Shown here in pieces: positions 48,707-61,252 of a stretch of 64,000 nucleotides of DNA; within the stretch, counting starts at the first letter, position 1, and each line of letters opens with the position of its first letter. Made by a program: the position numbers and the translations under genes. The DNA is taken from the NCBI RefSeq assembly GCF_029852145.1, contig NC_079974.1:19880082-19944081 (forward strand). Reading direction: 5' to 3'. Under the pieces are notes generated by a model, which was given only the letters and a program-made list of their open reading frames with translations, made no database searches and was not told where the DNA came from. Source of the stretch: Microplitis mediator (taxonomy: Eukaryota > Arthropoda > Insecta > Hymenoptera > Braconidae).

Positions 48707-50678
48707 TTTGTATTATGCTTTGCATTGCGCATGCTCATATTGTTTTGGTATATATGACCTTTTATTATTCAATTTTTGGATTCTTTTTTTTTTTATATTG
48801 GAAATCACTAGGAATTTTTACGAATATAAAATATATCATGTACCTGAAGCTCGGAAAGTTTTTCATGCAACGAAAATGAAAATAATTTATGTAATTTGAC
48901 TCTAAAAGTGGCTTAGGGGTAGTTGGAGGTGGCCTGCAATTTTTGGTTGACGTGCAAAATATTTTAGAAATCTAGAACCAGTAGATTTTTTATTTTTCAT
49001 TTCATTTTTTTTTTACTATTGCTCCGTAAAAAACGTTCCAATCTTCAGGTACATAATATACCAGGGGGAATTTTGAAAAGTATCGGAATTTAATTGCGAC
49101 AGTTAAAAATTAAAAAATTTCCACTAATAGACAAGTCAGAAAAATGCAGGGATATTAAAAAATTTTCGAATTTTTAAGTGATTTTCCACAGGCTGTAACT
49201 CGAAAGAAAATCGTCGTACTTTTAATAACAAGAAAAGCAAATTGTAGCTTCAAATGTTCATAAAAAAAAAACATCTGCTGGCTTTATAATTTTTTTTTCG
49301 ATAATTACGATTGATTTTTTATTATTCCGGAACCGCGCATAATAAAAAAATTCCAAGGCCAGATCAGAAAACTAGACACTTGAAGCTACAATTTGCCTTT
49401 TTTGTTTTTGTCGTACGATCATTTTCCTTTGAGTTACAGTCTTTTGAAAATCGCTTAAAAATTTTGAGTTTTTTTAATATCTCTTAATTTTACTCATAAA
49501 ATTTTTTATTAATGATATTAACTTACATACTTTTACAATCGAGTAATCAAAAGTAGGCCATATTAATTTAATTATTGACAATAAAAATTTTGAATATCTC
49601 AATGATACGAATAAAATTTCTGAATCAGGGAAAAATGTAAAAACTTTACCGGGAAACAGAGAAATATCAGGGAATTTTGAAATGATTTCTTTATTATACT
49701 AATATATATTCATAAAACAATTTAATAAATATTATTATAATTTTTTATATATTTAATAGAACCTCATTTCGACTTTGGACTACGCTCAGGCTCATGGAGA
49801 AAAGCTCTGTTATTTGCAGTCCTAGGTCTCGTTCTATTTGTATCTATTGGCGCATTTTTCGTCAGATGTTGGCTCCCAATGGCTGTTATTTGTCATAATA
49901 AATTCCAAAAATCCACAGAAAATGGTATTAAAATTAAACATATACTTTAAGTATCTAATTATCAAAAATTTTTAATAATAAAATTCTTTATTAATAGATG
50001 GTAAAGAATTTGATGCAGTAGTTTGTTATCATGAAAAAGATGCAGCACTTGCAGTCAACACACTGATACCTACTTTAAAGACAAAGTATAATTACAAATG
50101 TTCGACACTTGAATTAACGCATTTGACTCGTAACTGTAAGTATTTATTTTTTCAAACTTCTATTTAAATAAATATTAAAATTGAATAGAATAAAATTAAA
50201 ATTTATTATTATAGGGAATTTGGAAATAGGATCAAGTGCTTCGTCATCTCGCAGAGTAATTGTAATATTAAGTCCGAATGCGCTCGAAAATGAATGGACA
50301 GATACTAAAGTAACTCAAGCATTGAAACAACTGTCTCTGATATCAAACCAAGTAGTTGTTATTATTTTAAATGAACTGTCAAACGTAGCAGCTTTTGCTA
50401 AATCCACTGGACACTGTGTCGACGCAGCCTGTGCAGATGGAATTGTCCTTGACAAAATGACCATACTGAGATGGAAAGTTGATTCTGAAAAAGACACCGG
50501 CGGTTATAAATTTTGGTGTAGACTCAGACTGGCTCTGCCCCCCGTAAGATCAACACCCACAGAATCCTCGCCGGATTTTCAAACGAGGTGTCAATCTGTT
50601 GCTATGATCGTACAAAATAATAATAAATCCACTCCACAAAAGACTCAATCTCGTGAGAGCTTAGAAGTGCTCGTGTAA
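40885..50678 (+). CDS. Ig-TIR membrane receptor, IL-1-receptor-like layout; 7 exons
   Basis: Exons are 40885-41147, 46712-46893, 47617-47830, 48440-48573, 49760-49924, 49998-50135 and 50215-50678, giving 519 residues with all phases matching. A signal peptide covers about residues 1-31. Ig domain 1 has C78/C79, W88 and the DAGIYSC motif with C130. Ig domain 2 has C180, W198 and EDYGEYEC with C245. A membrane helix runs from about 280 to 300. A TIR domain spans about 322-474: box 1 is EFDAVVCYHEKD, then SRRVIVILSPNALENEW, then the box 3 FW in YKFWCRLRLALP. The LSPN...W and FW..LR.ALP features match the IL-1 receptor/SIGIRR type. The usual RD..PG box 2 loop is absent and reads HLTRNWNLE. A role in immune or neuronal signalling is inferred. 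A long 5' UTR likely precedes the start in about 40190-40884, and intron 1 is 5.6 kb. Confidence 0.92.
41693..41715. repeat. (TG)n microsatellite
   Basis: A pure TG dinucleotide run of about 23 bp in intron 1 of the Ig-TIR gene. Confidence 0.9.
41917..41976. repeat. (TA)n microsatellite
   Basis: A pure TA run of about 60 bp in intron 1 of the Ig-TIR gene. The poly-Tyr/Ile open frames on both strands around it are artefacts of this run. The remainder of the intron (41148-46711) shows short AT or CT-rich stretches but no further exon. Confidence 0.95.
46971..47553. repeat. GGGCATTC palindromic MITE, copy 3, with nested insertion
   Basis: It begins ATTAAGGGCATTCGCAGACAG and ends AAAGTGAAGGCACTTAA. 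It lies in intron 2 of the Ig-TIR gene, between exons 2 and 3. At about 47246-47427 it is split by an ACAGAAAAAAAATT...TTTTTTTCTGTGT foldback element of another family. Confidence 0.65.
48829..49069. repeat. TATCATGTACCTGAAG inverted-repeat element
   Basis: The left end ATATATCATGTACCTGAAGC is mirrored by CTTCAGGTACATAATATA at the right, with the inner GGAAAGTTTTTC and AAAAAACGTTCC words paired as well. About 240 bp, in intron 4 of the Ig-TIR gene. Confidence 0.75.
49150..49480. repeat. Inverted-repeat element with AATTGTAGCTTCAA arms
   Basis: The left arm carries GTAACTCGAAAGAAAATCGT and GCAAATTGTAGCTTCAA. The right arm carries TTGAAGCTACAATTTGCC and ATCATTTTCCTTTGAGTTAC. It directly follows the 48829-49069 element in the same intron. 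Confidence 0.65.
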
Positions 50679-51852
50679 AATTTTTTTAAATTATATTCTG
50701 TCATGTTTCATATTAAAACTTTTTTTTTACTTATTACTTTGTAGATTCATTGTAATATTAATATTATATTTTTTTTTAGTCAGTAAAAATTATTGTAAAT
50801 ATTTAAGTCTAAGTCTTAGCGTATGATGTTGCAAGTTGCCTGCTAAATTTCTTTTTTTTCTATATTTATTATTTAATTACAAAAAATATTTATCTTAATT
50901 ATTTTTACGTAAGTTTACTTCCGCTTATTACGAGCGACTAAAGAAATATTTCCAAATAATTGGAAGCATTAAATGATTGATAATTTTAACAACTACTTTT
51001 TATTTTTGAAGTGAAAAAAAAAAATGTAATGAACTTTTTTAAAGGCTGTTTTTTTGGAAAAAATTATCGTTTTAATTTAATTAAGACAAAAGTATTTTAA
51101 TACTTTGTATAGTTTTATATAAAACATCATAAACGTCATCCAAATGAATTTTATTTTTTTTTTGCGCGTAAACGTTATCTTACTGCCAGTATTATAAAAA
51201 AAAAATGTTAAAAAAACTTATGTATACTGTAAGTAAAAGATGTGTTTAGACAAGATATTTACTTATATATAAATAGTCAGAGTAAAATTGTAAATTATAA
51301 AAAAAATCCATAAAAAAGATTTTGTTTTCGGGTAAATAAAATGTACGTACGGAATAGAATATTATTTTTAATGAATCATAAGCTCAAGCGTACGTACTAG
51401 TAATTTCAAAAAATAAAACGAACGTTTTTTTAATAGAGAAAAAAAATCTACGTAAATAAATAAACAAATATGAGTATTATAAATATATTATTAATTATAA
51501 TATGATTTTAAATGTATACGCTTTTGTTATTATCTTTATTACTTTAGGCACTTGTACTTGGGAATAAATTTCTCATTTAATCTTTTATTTTATTTTATTT
51601 TTTTTACTTTCCCGTTTATTGTTTATATTATTATTATTTTTACTAGTGAATAAGATAAAGTTAATAAACTAAATTTACATTTAATGTACAGCGTTAATTA
51701 TTTTATCATTTTTCTTGGAGTTATTAATGAATCAACTGAATGATTATTAAACTTAAAAATAATAATAGTTGACAGATTTATTATTTTTGTACAACGTTTC
51801 GTTCTGTCGGAACTTTATCAAGTGCTGATTATTATGATTATATCGTATAGTT

Positions 51853-52265
51853 ATGGTCATTCTCAGACAGTGCTCCCACTTTCTAAAATATTCAATGACT
51901 TAATTGTAATGAAAGTATTAAAATTTTGATAATTTAAAAAAAGTTTGAGCATTAATTTAAAAAAGGACAATTTCGCTGAGATATAGACCTAAGAAAAAAT
52001 TACAGTCGCTATCAATTAGGAGTTGAACAAAATTTGAAAATTGGAATTATAAAATTGACATGAAGATTTTACTGAAATTTACTCAACAAATTTTTTTTAA
52101 TTCCAAATTAATATCAATTGTCAGTAATTTTTTTTTTTTAAATTCATATCTCAGCAAAATTGTTCTTTTTTCAACTAATGCTTTAATTTATTGATAAAAC
52201 TTTAATACGCTTATGAAAATTGAGTCATTAAAAATTTTTAAAAAGTGGAGACTGAAAATGGCCTC
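51853..52265. repeat. GGGCATTC palindromic MITE, copy 4
   Basis: It begins TGGTCATTCTCAGACAGTGC and ends GTGGAGACTGAAAATGGCC. The inner arms pair over TTAGGAGTTGAACAAAATTT and its mirror. No nested insertion is seen. Confidence 0.65.
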
Positions 52266-52336
52266 AAAAATTAATCAAAATTTAACCTTCTTATTAAATT
52301 TACTCTCCAGTCTAAAATTAAAAAATAATGTATAGT

Positions 52337-53146
52337 ATACGGAAAAAAATAGTAGTGGTTATTCTCTCCTGATTAAATATATTCATTGAAAAGGACTGAA
52401 AATTATTTCAATTCTTTTCAATTTCACGGAGGTTTTGGAAAGTATTGAATGGAATTGAAATTTCGATCATTTGAATACTTTCTAATTCTTAAAATGGAAT
52501 TCAGAAGTATTGAAAAGAATTCAATTTTTTATCATTTCAATACCTTCCAATATGGAATTATTTTGGTATTGAGAAGGATTCAGAAAGATTCAAAAATTTC
52601 AATTCATTTGAATTCTTTTCAATCTTGCACTCGATCCGAAATATCGAACTATTTTGGTATTGAAAAGGATTCAAAAATTTCAATTCTTTTCAATCCCATA
52701 CGTGACTCTAAAATTCGAAACTTTTTTGGTATTGAAAAGTATTCAGAAAGATTAAAAATATCAATTTATTTGAATCTTTTCCAATTCCTCGGAAGTTTAG
52801 AAATTCTTATATTATTTTGGAATTGAAAAGTATTAATTTTATGTCCAAATGAGAACCTTGGGTTATAGAAAGTATTCAAAAGGATTCAATTCTCATCTTT
52901 TTCAATACTTTTCAATGATCATTTTTAATCAGGGCTGGGATAGTACTGAGTACTTTCTGTAAAAAAAAATTGTAGACAGTACTGTATGCTATCTAGACTG
53001 AATCCACTACTGCCCGGGATAGTACTCAGTACTATCCAGAGAACAGTGGATATAGTCTAGATAACATACAGTACTGTTTAAAATTTTTTTTTACAGAAAG
53101 TACCCTACTATCCCAGAGAGTAGCCACTACTATTTTTTTTCCGTGT
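52337..53146. repeat. Nested inverted-repeat elements
   Basis: The outer element begins ACGGAAAAAAATAGTAGTGG and ends CCACTACTATTTTTTTTCCG; its interior (52934-53110) is a strong palindrome of GGGATAGTACTGAGTACTTT and GTCTAGATA words. It is split at about 52368-52931 by an element with CTGATTAAAT and ATTTTTAATCAGG ends. That inner element is filled with repeated TATTGAAAAGGATTCA and TTTCAATTCTTTTCAAT words. Confidence 0.65.
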
Positions 53147-54241
53147 ATATATTTAATTATTCTATTTCTGGTTACAGTATTTCTAAAATTCCGAAAGGAA
53201 CGAAAAGTTATACAAAAATAGTAAATAAATTATTAAATAACAAACTTGTTCAAAAAATTTCCTGCTACTATTAATTCATGAAGATGGACATGAGCCAACG
53301 TAATTAATAATAAAAATGTCATTAAAATAACTTAGACACTAATAAATAAATCAATTTTTTTGACAGTAAATTATTGTGATGAAAAATGATTTAATTTACT
53401 TAATTATGCATTACAATTTCGTTAATTAATTTTTTTTTCTTGTCTTATAATTTTTATACTCAGACATGGACGAATAGACAAATATATGACAATGACAATA
53501 ATGTTTATTATTAAATATAAATATAAATGTATAGCATTAACAATAAATATAATTCATAGTCACAATAACAATAGCACCATACACAAATTTAATTATAAAT
53601 ATAAATCACTAATTCTTTTTAATTAAAAAAAGGCAATTAACGTAAAAAAAAAAATCTAATTCTTTAGTCTGGTTCATTTAATATTTTCCTCAATTTCAGT
53701 TCTTCACATGAAAAGAAGTCGAAAAATACCTTGAATATTTACAATTTTAATTGAATTGATTGTTGCAATTTATTTATTATTATCATCACTATTATTTTCT
53801 TTGTTGATAATTAAGTACATAACTAATTGGATATTTAATGTAATGAGTGAACTTTGAATTAAGTATCATAAACTTAAGACTTTTAATGAAAATAATACTG
53901 TGTATTTAAATAATAATGTAAATTTGTAAATTATAATTAACAATATTTAAGTTAACATCTTGTGCATAGTAAATAAAAAATAAACTAATAATATAACGAA
54001 TAAAATTTAAATTTATAGATCACTAAGTACAATTTAATTCATTTTGTCGTCATTTAATTTTTTTAAGGCACATTTAATTTATTTTAATATATATTATTGT
54101 TATGTTTTAGTATAAATAATTGTAAAAAGAGCTATTTATATTAAATATGGAGTATAAATTCGCTAACAATAATAATAATTTGTTGATCTCAAAAAAAATA
54201 TTAGATTACAAAGTTAAATATTTGAAGTACAAACATCAGTA

Positions 54242-57200
54242 TCAAAGTGTGGTTGTGACAGGTGGATTACGGAGTTCATAATTTTGTTTGGCGACATTTT
54301 TAAGCGCTTCTATCATTGTTACGCCAGTTTCTTTAACCATCTTTGATAAATATCCATCCTCATTCTGAAGTAATATATGAGGATGATCAAATTCCTGAAA
54401 AATAAATATTATATGAATTATAAATATGACAGAGTATTTACCAGAGTAAATTCTATTTACATGATTAAGTATTGTAATATTTTTTATAAAATAATGAATT
54501 TTTTTTTTTGATGAACTTGAATTAGTTTTTAATTCTCGAGGCAGATGTTAGTTTGTAATATTTTATCTGAACTTTTAATACTTTGGATACATATTTTTTT
54601 ATATTCATTTATATAAAATATATACGACGAAAGGCAAAGAAATTACTAGAAGTAAGATAGCGAGACATTAATTTACGAATATTTTGATAAAAGAGATAGA
54701 TGGTTGTTTTTAAACTGATACCGTCGGAATAATTCATATTTAAATTGTAGTGACATGAAATTTTCGATAATCCGTCGATTGAAGATTATTATGAACAAAC
54801 GAAAACAATAAGTTTATATTTTTAAATTATTAATAAAATATATAATCTTCGTGCCCGCTAAATTTCTTAAGTTCTGCGGGAATTTATTATATAACCGTAG
54901 ATAAAATGAAGTATATTACGCAGCTTGTGTGATAATGATTACAGTATTGTAAATATAAATTTGTTAATTTATTTTTGTACAAAAATAAATTAGCGAACGT
55001 TATAACATTTGACCTTAGAGATAAAACAATCGTGAACTAAATAATCGCAATACTTTCTTTGGATTTGATTAAAATAATAATAAATATAATGGAAAATGAA
55101 TAATTACCACAGCAGAACCGGCATCCATGACCAATATTCTGTCGCTGTCCATAACAGTATTGAGTCGATGGGCGATCGTAAGAACGGTGCAATCGGCGAA
55201 TTTACGTCTAATAGCCTTCTGGATGAATTCGTCCGTCCGTGGATCAACGTTAGCGGTGGCTTCATCGAGTACAAGAACTTTATTATTTCTAACAATAGCA
55301 CGCGCGAGACAAACTAACTGCCGTTGTCCGACACTTAAATTAGTACCGCCTTCATTAACGTGGCCCTCAAGTCCCATTTCTTTAAGTTCAACATCTTCCA
55401 ATGCCGACCACAGTACACTGTCTGAATACTGTTCGAAGGGATCGAGATTTCTTCTCAATGTACCGGAGAACAAGAAAGGCTCTTGTGGAATTATGCTTAT
55501 CTTGGCGCGAAAATCGTGGAGTCCAATTTCACCGGTATCTACACCATCGATCTCAATGTTACCCTCAATCTCAGCGAGCCGGAATAAGGCAGCTATTAGG
55601 GAAGATTTTCCTGCTCCAGTGCGTCCAACAATTCCTATTTTTTCACGTGGCTCAATAGTAAAGTTGAGATTCCTGAGTACCGGTGGTTCTAGTGGGGAAT
55701 AAGCCAAGTAAACGCGTTTAAATTCGACTTTACCTCTTGACGGCCAGTCATCTTTAGGTTTTTTTGCAGGCAAACTCTCGAGTGCCGGTTCACTCTCAAT
55801 GTTAGTATACTCGAGCACTCGCTCCACCGAAGTCATTTGATTCTCCACTTCAGCACTCTGTCTCATACCCCACTGAAACATTCCCGTTAATCCGATACTC
55901 TGAGTGATTGCTAGACCAACATTACCACCTTTAAACGTTTTATGCTCATCGTCAGATAGGAGCAAAAAGCTCATCGTTACACAGGCAATGTAGATGAGAC
56001 AAAAAATATCGAGCCAAAAACCGAAGGCACGTGACGAGGCTATAAAAATATACCAAGCAGATGAATGAAGATCCTGATGATGATCAAATTCTTTAGTAAG
56101 TACTTCTTCTGCATGAAATGAACGTATTGTCGGTAGACCTTGTAGTGTTGCGCTCAGATGATTGAACACCGGTGATCTTGTTATACCTTCGAGCCGTTTA
56201 ACGCTACGACTTGTAGATAAATAAATAACCCGTAAACCGTAAAATATAACACCAATAATTGCCGTAGGTATCAGCAACCATTCACTAGCACTACTAACAA
56301 CGACAATTATACCGATGAGTGAAAGGCCAATTTGAATACAATCAATCATGGCGATTGGCAGTAACTCATCAATAGCACCCATGTCCTTGGAAAAACGATT
56401 CAACACACGCCCTGACGTATTTGTATTGAAAAATCGCATAGTCGCACGGCTAATACTACGAAACATTGTATCATGTAAACGTTTAGATGCACGTACACAT
56501 AACTCAAAAAATGCAAAAGATCTCATAAGTGTTATCACAACTGTAAGTACTGTCAATGCTGTAAAAATATATATACAAATATATCTATCTTGCTCCGATA
56601 TACCCGATGTTTTTTCTATGTTCACTCCACTTGAATTGCGCAGTAAGTTGCTGAAAGTGAAATTATTACTATTATCTTGTTCTAGATTAACCCAAAATGC
56701 AACGAAGAAGTCCCCGCCACTTGCAGCCAATTGAGCTCCAACAAACAACACCAGTACCATAAAAAGCAAACAACAATTGCCGCCAGCTTTGAAATAAGAT
56801 GAGTACACATGTCCTCCAATAGATCCTCTAGTGCGCATCTCAGCAACTTCTTCAGGCTCAGCTTGGGCCTGGCCCGTAGTCTCGTTAGTCATGAATGAAC
56901 TCAACGATGTAACACTTGCGTGTCGTGAATTGCTCCGACTTCCTGAAAGTGGCAGCATATCTTCTGCATCTTCTTTTGGTGTTGAATCGAGTAAACGACC
57001 GAAGTCAACACCCATCTCCACTAGTTTATTGTAACTGCCTTCAGCAATAATAGCACCATCCTTCATGACAATTATCTTCTCAACATTACTTAAAAATTGT
57101 ATCTGATGTGTCACAAGTATTCTTGTTTTTCCATTCAAGTACTTTTCAATACACTCTTCGAACATGTGCTTACCCACATGCGCGTCTACTGCACTCAGTG

Positions 57201-60142
57201 GATCGTCTAGTAAAAATATCTGTGTATCCGAGTAAACAGCTCGCGCTAAATTGATACGCGCTCTCTGTCCACCAGATAAACTTACACCGCGTTCACCGAC
57301 AATAGTCTTGTCGCCGTATGGGAATAGTGAAAAATCTCGTTTCAGCTGACATACTTTGACAACTTTATCGTACTTCCTAGCATCCCATGGTCGTCCGAAG
57401 AGTATATTCTGCCTTACTGAACCAGCGAATAACCAGGGTTCTTGACTCGCGTAAGCTACTTTACCGCGTACATCAATACTTCCCGTTTGCGCTGGAAGTT
57501 CTTTGAGAATAGCATTGAGTAAGCTTGTTTTACCCGAACCAACTTGCCCAACTACAGCCACTAATTGACCCGGTTTAATATGTATGTTGATTCCTTTCAA
57601 TGTATCCTCATGATCAGAGTCCAACCATTTAGCGTAAACATTATCAAGTGTTATAGACCCCTCATTAAAATTTTCTAGTGACTCATCTGCATCATCTTTC
57701 TTGTCTTTATCATCCGAACTTATATTATTTTTCTGTGAATTTTTCTTATTCTTTTTCTGATCATCATCATCATCATCATCATTATTACCATTATCCTTAT
57801 CATCTGTCTCTATTTCATCGTACAACAAAAAATTTTGAAGACGTTTTATTGACACCGAAGCCTCGGCAACTTGTGTAATACCTTGTGGAAAAAATACCGT
57901 CATAGTTTGACGTAAAATATTATAGTAAGCCGTCAACATAAATACTGTTTCAGCAGTTATTTGTTTATCAGATAATACATAAGCCAGTATAGTGAGAAAT
58001 AGTGATAGTCGTGTTGTAAACATTATGAAAGACATGATAACACCTCGTATAAATGATGTGTATCTTACAACACGCATTTCTCTTTTACGTGCATTCTCAA
58101 TAAGATTACTAAATGGATGCTCCCACGTGTACATCTTGATAGCTTGAATACCGCTGATGATTTCATTGGTCAAACGTACTCTCTCGTCAGTGCGTATTGC
58201 CGTACGTAGACGCAGTGTCGACGATTTTTTACCCAGCCATCCCTGAAGGGGTATAAACATCAACAGCGAAGCTACGCCAATAACTGCGGCGACTCCAACT
58301 TCTAGATACATCAAGTAAGTAATGATAATTGTCTCAACGGGACCTATCCATAGATAGTGAATAAATATCACAGCAACGTCAAATCTATTGACGTCGTTTG
58401 ACAAAAGATTTACTGCTTGTCCAACTGTCGTCTCTCCCAAAGCTGTCCGCGACAGTTTCAATGACTTACGGTAGATCAGCGAGCAACATGCTACACGCAG
58501 TTTCATACCCATGTGAAGAATCGCCATCATATAGGGATGAGCTACAAGTATATTTACTGCCGAGCATAGAATCACACCACCGGCGTATAGAAACGCTTCT
58601 GTTTTGCTGACATCCGATGATGTAAAAAACCGAAGAAGCCGCGCCAAAGCTACTGGCTGTAGCATTCTGTAAAAATAAAAATATTTAAATGTTTTAAAAA
58701 TAATAAATTAAACTCGATAACTTAAAGTGAAAGTTCATTAAAAGTAATTTGTTAAGTGATAGTAGTAAGTGATAATTGATAATAATTAATGTTAAACATA
58801 ATGGATTTGATAAAGATTAGGAAAGTAAAGGAACATTCTTAGGATGATTGGAGACAGTTGTGGTGTCATGAATCTTGATAGAACTACCGAATGTCAAAGA
58901 AGTATGAACTGGAATGTATGTAATTTTCGTCGGACGATAATAACTTATCACCATGCCAAGGAGTATGGGTTGCAGTAATCTATATGTACAATAAATAATT
59001 TTATAATAAATACTGAGTAATTATTATAAATATTTAAAGATTTTTTTTTTTAATTAATGCTTAGAAACTTAAAATTTTTAATTAAAGTAATTGCTCACCG
59101 TAAAACGAGTTCCATGATAGCTAACGCAACTCCATAAAGAGCAATACGAGCACCAAAAACTTTGATCAATGCTCGTTGTAAACTAGGTGTCTTGCCTTTT
59201 TTATGCTTGACCTTAGCAGTACTGAATGATCTGTCCGGTTCTTTCTTAGATTTTCTATTCCCATTATACTGTTGCACTTCTGTATCCCACGCAGCTGCTA
59301 ATTTATCACCTAATATACTACTTTTATGTTCTTTCAAGGGTCTATGGAGATCAGTTATTTCCAAATCTCGTTTGTATCCTTCCCAGAATATTTTTAGAAC
59401 CCATCTGTAAATTTTTAATGATCAATTTTACATCGTACATTAATAGCAGAAAAAAATGATACTGGTTAGCTGACGTCTAATAATTTTTCTAGACGATAAA
59501 TTATAAAAAAAAATATTTGAAAATTGCACTTGGAGTTTTTTAAATTTTCTACATGTGCATATTTTTGGTTTTTTTTTTTTTTTGTAATTAATTTGTTGAA
59601 AAAAAAATATAGAAATTGTTGACTGCCTCTCAATTGTAGTGGTACTGAGCGTAATCGACGTCTAATAATTTTTTAAATTTTTTAAAAAAGATAAATTATA
59701 AAAAAAAAGTATTTTAAAAAATTGCACTTATAGTTTTTTTAATTTTCTACATGTGCATATTTTTAGTTTTTTTTTTTTTGTAATTAATTTGTTAAAAAAA
59801 AAATCCGAAAATTGTTGACTGCTAACTACAGGATCATAAAAAAAAATGATACTGAATTTAGCAGGCAATTAAAAATTTTTGGATTTTATTTTCAACTAGT
59901 TAATTACAAAAATTAAAAAAACTAAAAATATGCACTTGTAGAAAATTAAAAAAATTATAAGTGCAATTTCTTAAAATATTTTTTTTTTTTTAATTTATGA
60001 TTTTGAAAAATTCCAAAAATTATTAGATGTCGGTTAACTTCAGGATCATAAAAAAAAATACTTACGAGAATGTTAAAGCATTCAAAGGATTGATTCCTTC
60101 ACGTGGATTTTTTTTCTTTTCAATATCGACCTTCGAATCCAT
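54242..60142 (-). CDS. ABCC4/lethal(2)03659-like multidrug resistance-associated ABC transporter, 4 coding exons
   Basis: Exons (minus strand) are 60142-60066, 59404-59099, 58666-55108 and 54394-54242, giving 1364 residues (human ABCC4 has 1325). In the family these plasma-membrane exporters move organic anions, conjugates and cyclic nucleotides using ATP. The N-terminus has the subfamily motif NPLNALTFSW and LHRPLKEHKS. Membrane domain 1 is followed by NBD1, with Walker A GQVGSGKTS (about 500), signature SLSGGQRARINLARA (about 590) and LLDDPLSAVD. Membrane domain 2 leads to NBD2, with GRTGAGKSS (about 1137), the signature variant NLSVGQRQLVCLARA and Walker B VLVLDEATANVD. A poly-Asp and Lys-rich insert (DDDDDDDQKKNKKN) sits just before NBD1. 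A spliced 5' UTR is likely, with an acceptor near 60234. An exon-like duplicate of the start of exon 3 lies at 58979. Confidence 0.93.
58831..58979 (-). other. Exon-like duplicate of the first membrane helix of the transporter
   Basis: On the minus strand an acceptor (TGTACATATAG) at 58980-58981 opens a frame reading LLQPILLGMVISYY. It is in the same phase as exon 3 (which starts MLQPVALARLLRFF), so exon 2 could be spliced to either. LLQPILLGMVISYY fits the usual QPLLLGxxIxYF pattern of this subfamily better than the exon 3 version does. The frame runs about 50 codons to a TAA near 58831, and no convincing donor is seen. It may be an alternative exon, a truncating exon or a relic. Confidence 0.5.
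59453..60056. repeat. Three adjoining CTGAAGTTAGC family MITEs in ABC transporter intron 1
   Basis: Copies at about 59453-59640, 59641-59838 and 59847-60056 follow one another between coding exons 1 and 2. The first two are in reverse orientation (GACGTCTAATAATTTTT first, TACATGTGCATATTTTT later). The third is forward and ends GGTTAACTTCAGGATCATAA. The first two have degenerate outer ends. Confidence 0.7.
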
Positions 60143-60234
60143 TTTACAATTTCCCTTATCAACTTTTCATTAACAAAATATATATGAATACTTAAATTAA
60201 AATTTACTACAGCCAATAAATTCCACAGTCATCT
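60143..60234 (-). other. Probable 5' UTR exon segment of the ABC transporter
   Basis: On the minus strand an acceptor-like tract, TTTTATTTTTTTTTACAG, ends at about 60235 and leads into ATGACTGTGG. That upstream ATG is out of frame or soon stopped, and the coding start at 60142 gives the family N-terminus. The first, non-coding exon further upstream could not be located. Confidence 0.45.
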
Positions 60235-61056
60235 GTAAAAAAAAATAAAACAGTAACAATTAAACGATTAAATTTTTTTTACAGGCTATAATTTGTCATA
60301 CACTTTATTTAATTACCACGACACTTATTATCAACTTATGTAGTATCGAATTACTTAGTATTTTATTTTATATTTTCTGCTACTAATTTAATCCGAATAT
60401 TCATTGATAATTAAAGTAAATTATAAAAAAAATTTCCAACAATATTTAATATTTATTTTTATTTGTCATATGATTAAATTTAAATAAGAAGAATAAAACC
60501 GAGTTAACTGACTTTTAATTCCTCTAATTCGTATGACAGGCGTACACTGACTCAAAAGCGATTGAAATAAAATATTTAAGTTGGATAAAATTACCAAGAC
60601 CAAGTAATCGTATGTCGACAATCTTGATAACTACTGAGTACAATTAAACCATCATTATTTAGTATTAAATTTTTATTTACACAGATAAAAAAAAAGTTTT
60701 TATAAAATTGTTAAAAATTGATAAGAATCTTTAGACGAATATCTATGATATTTATATAAAGATAATTTCTTTTAAACATATATCTATACCATGAAAAAAA
60801 AATTAATTTATCTTGATAACTTTAAATTTCTGTTGTTTATTTATTTATTTATTTAATTATTTAATTATTTATTACTGATACAATTTAATAACTCAGTGAT
60901 ATTTTTCTATTTGTTATTAAATTCAAGTGCTTTGTAAACTTGTCCTATTTAATAGTTAATAAAATAAATAATCTTATTAAAACAATAATATTTTGTTTTC
61001 AAGGTGAATAAAAAAAAAATAAAATACCTGGCTAGATTTTTAAAGACAATAAAGTT

Positions 61057-61252
61057 GATGAGTGAATGTCGCAGACATGAGATAATTTATAAATTTCAAA
61101 TAAATAAATTTATTAAAATGAAATTTTAAAAAATGCGCGTACGGATCTTACATTTACCTAAATACGCATTTTAAAATTTTTACTCTACTTACATTTTATT
61201 CATTTATTTTTAAATTTGAAAAATTGTCTTTTGTCAACGATATTCACACTCA
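61057..61252. repeat. GTGAATGTAGCAG-type MITE
   Basis: It starts GATGAGTGAATGTCGCAGAC and ends GATATTCACACTCAT. It is a diverged member of the second ~200-bp family. Confidence 0.6.

Larger units (their letters stand above)
50679..54241. other. 3' flanks of the Ig-TIR and ABC transporter genes with repeats
   Basis: No coding exon is seen. 50679-51700 is AT-rich 3' UTR or flank with several AATAAA words, for example near 51336 and 51663. Two repeat complexes follow at 51853-52265 and 52337-53146. 53150-54241 is AT-rich flank of the transporter gene on the minus strand. The 125-residue frame at 52449-52826 is repeat sequence. Confidence 0.6.

Noticed and set aside
52449..52826. 125-residue open frame rich in FRSFE/IEKDSK-like repeats
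   Set aside because: It is formed by repeated TTGAAAAGGATTCA words within a nested element.
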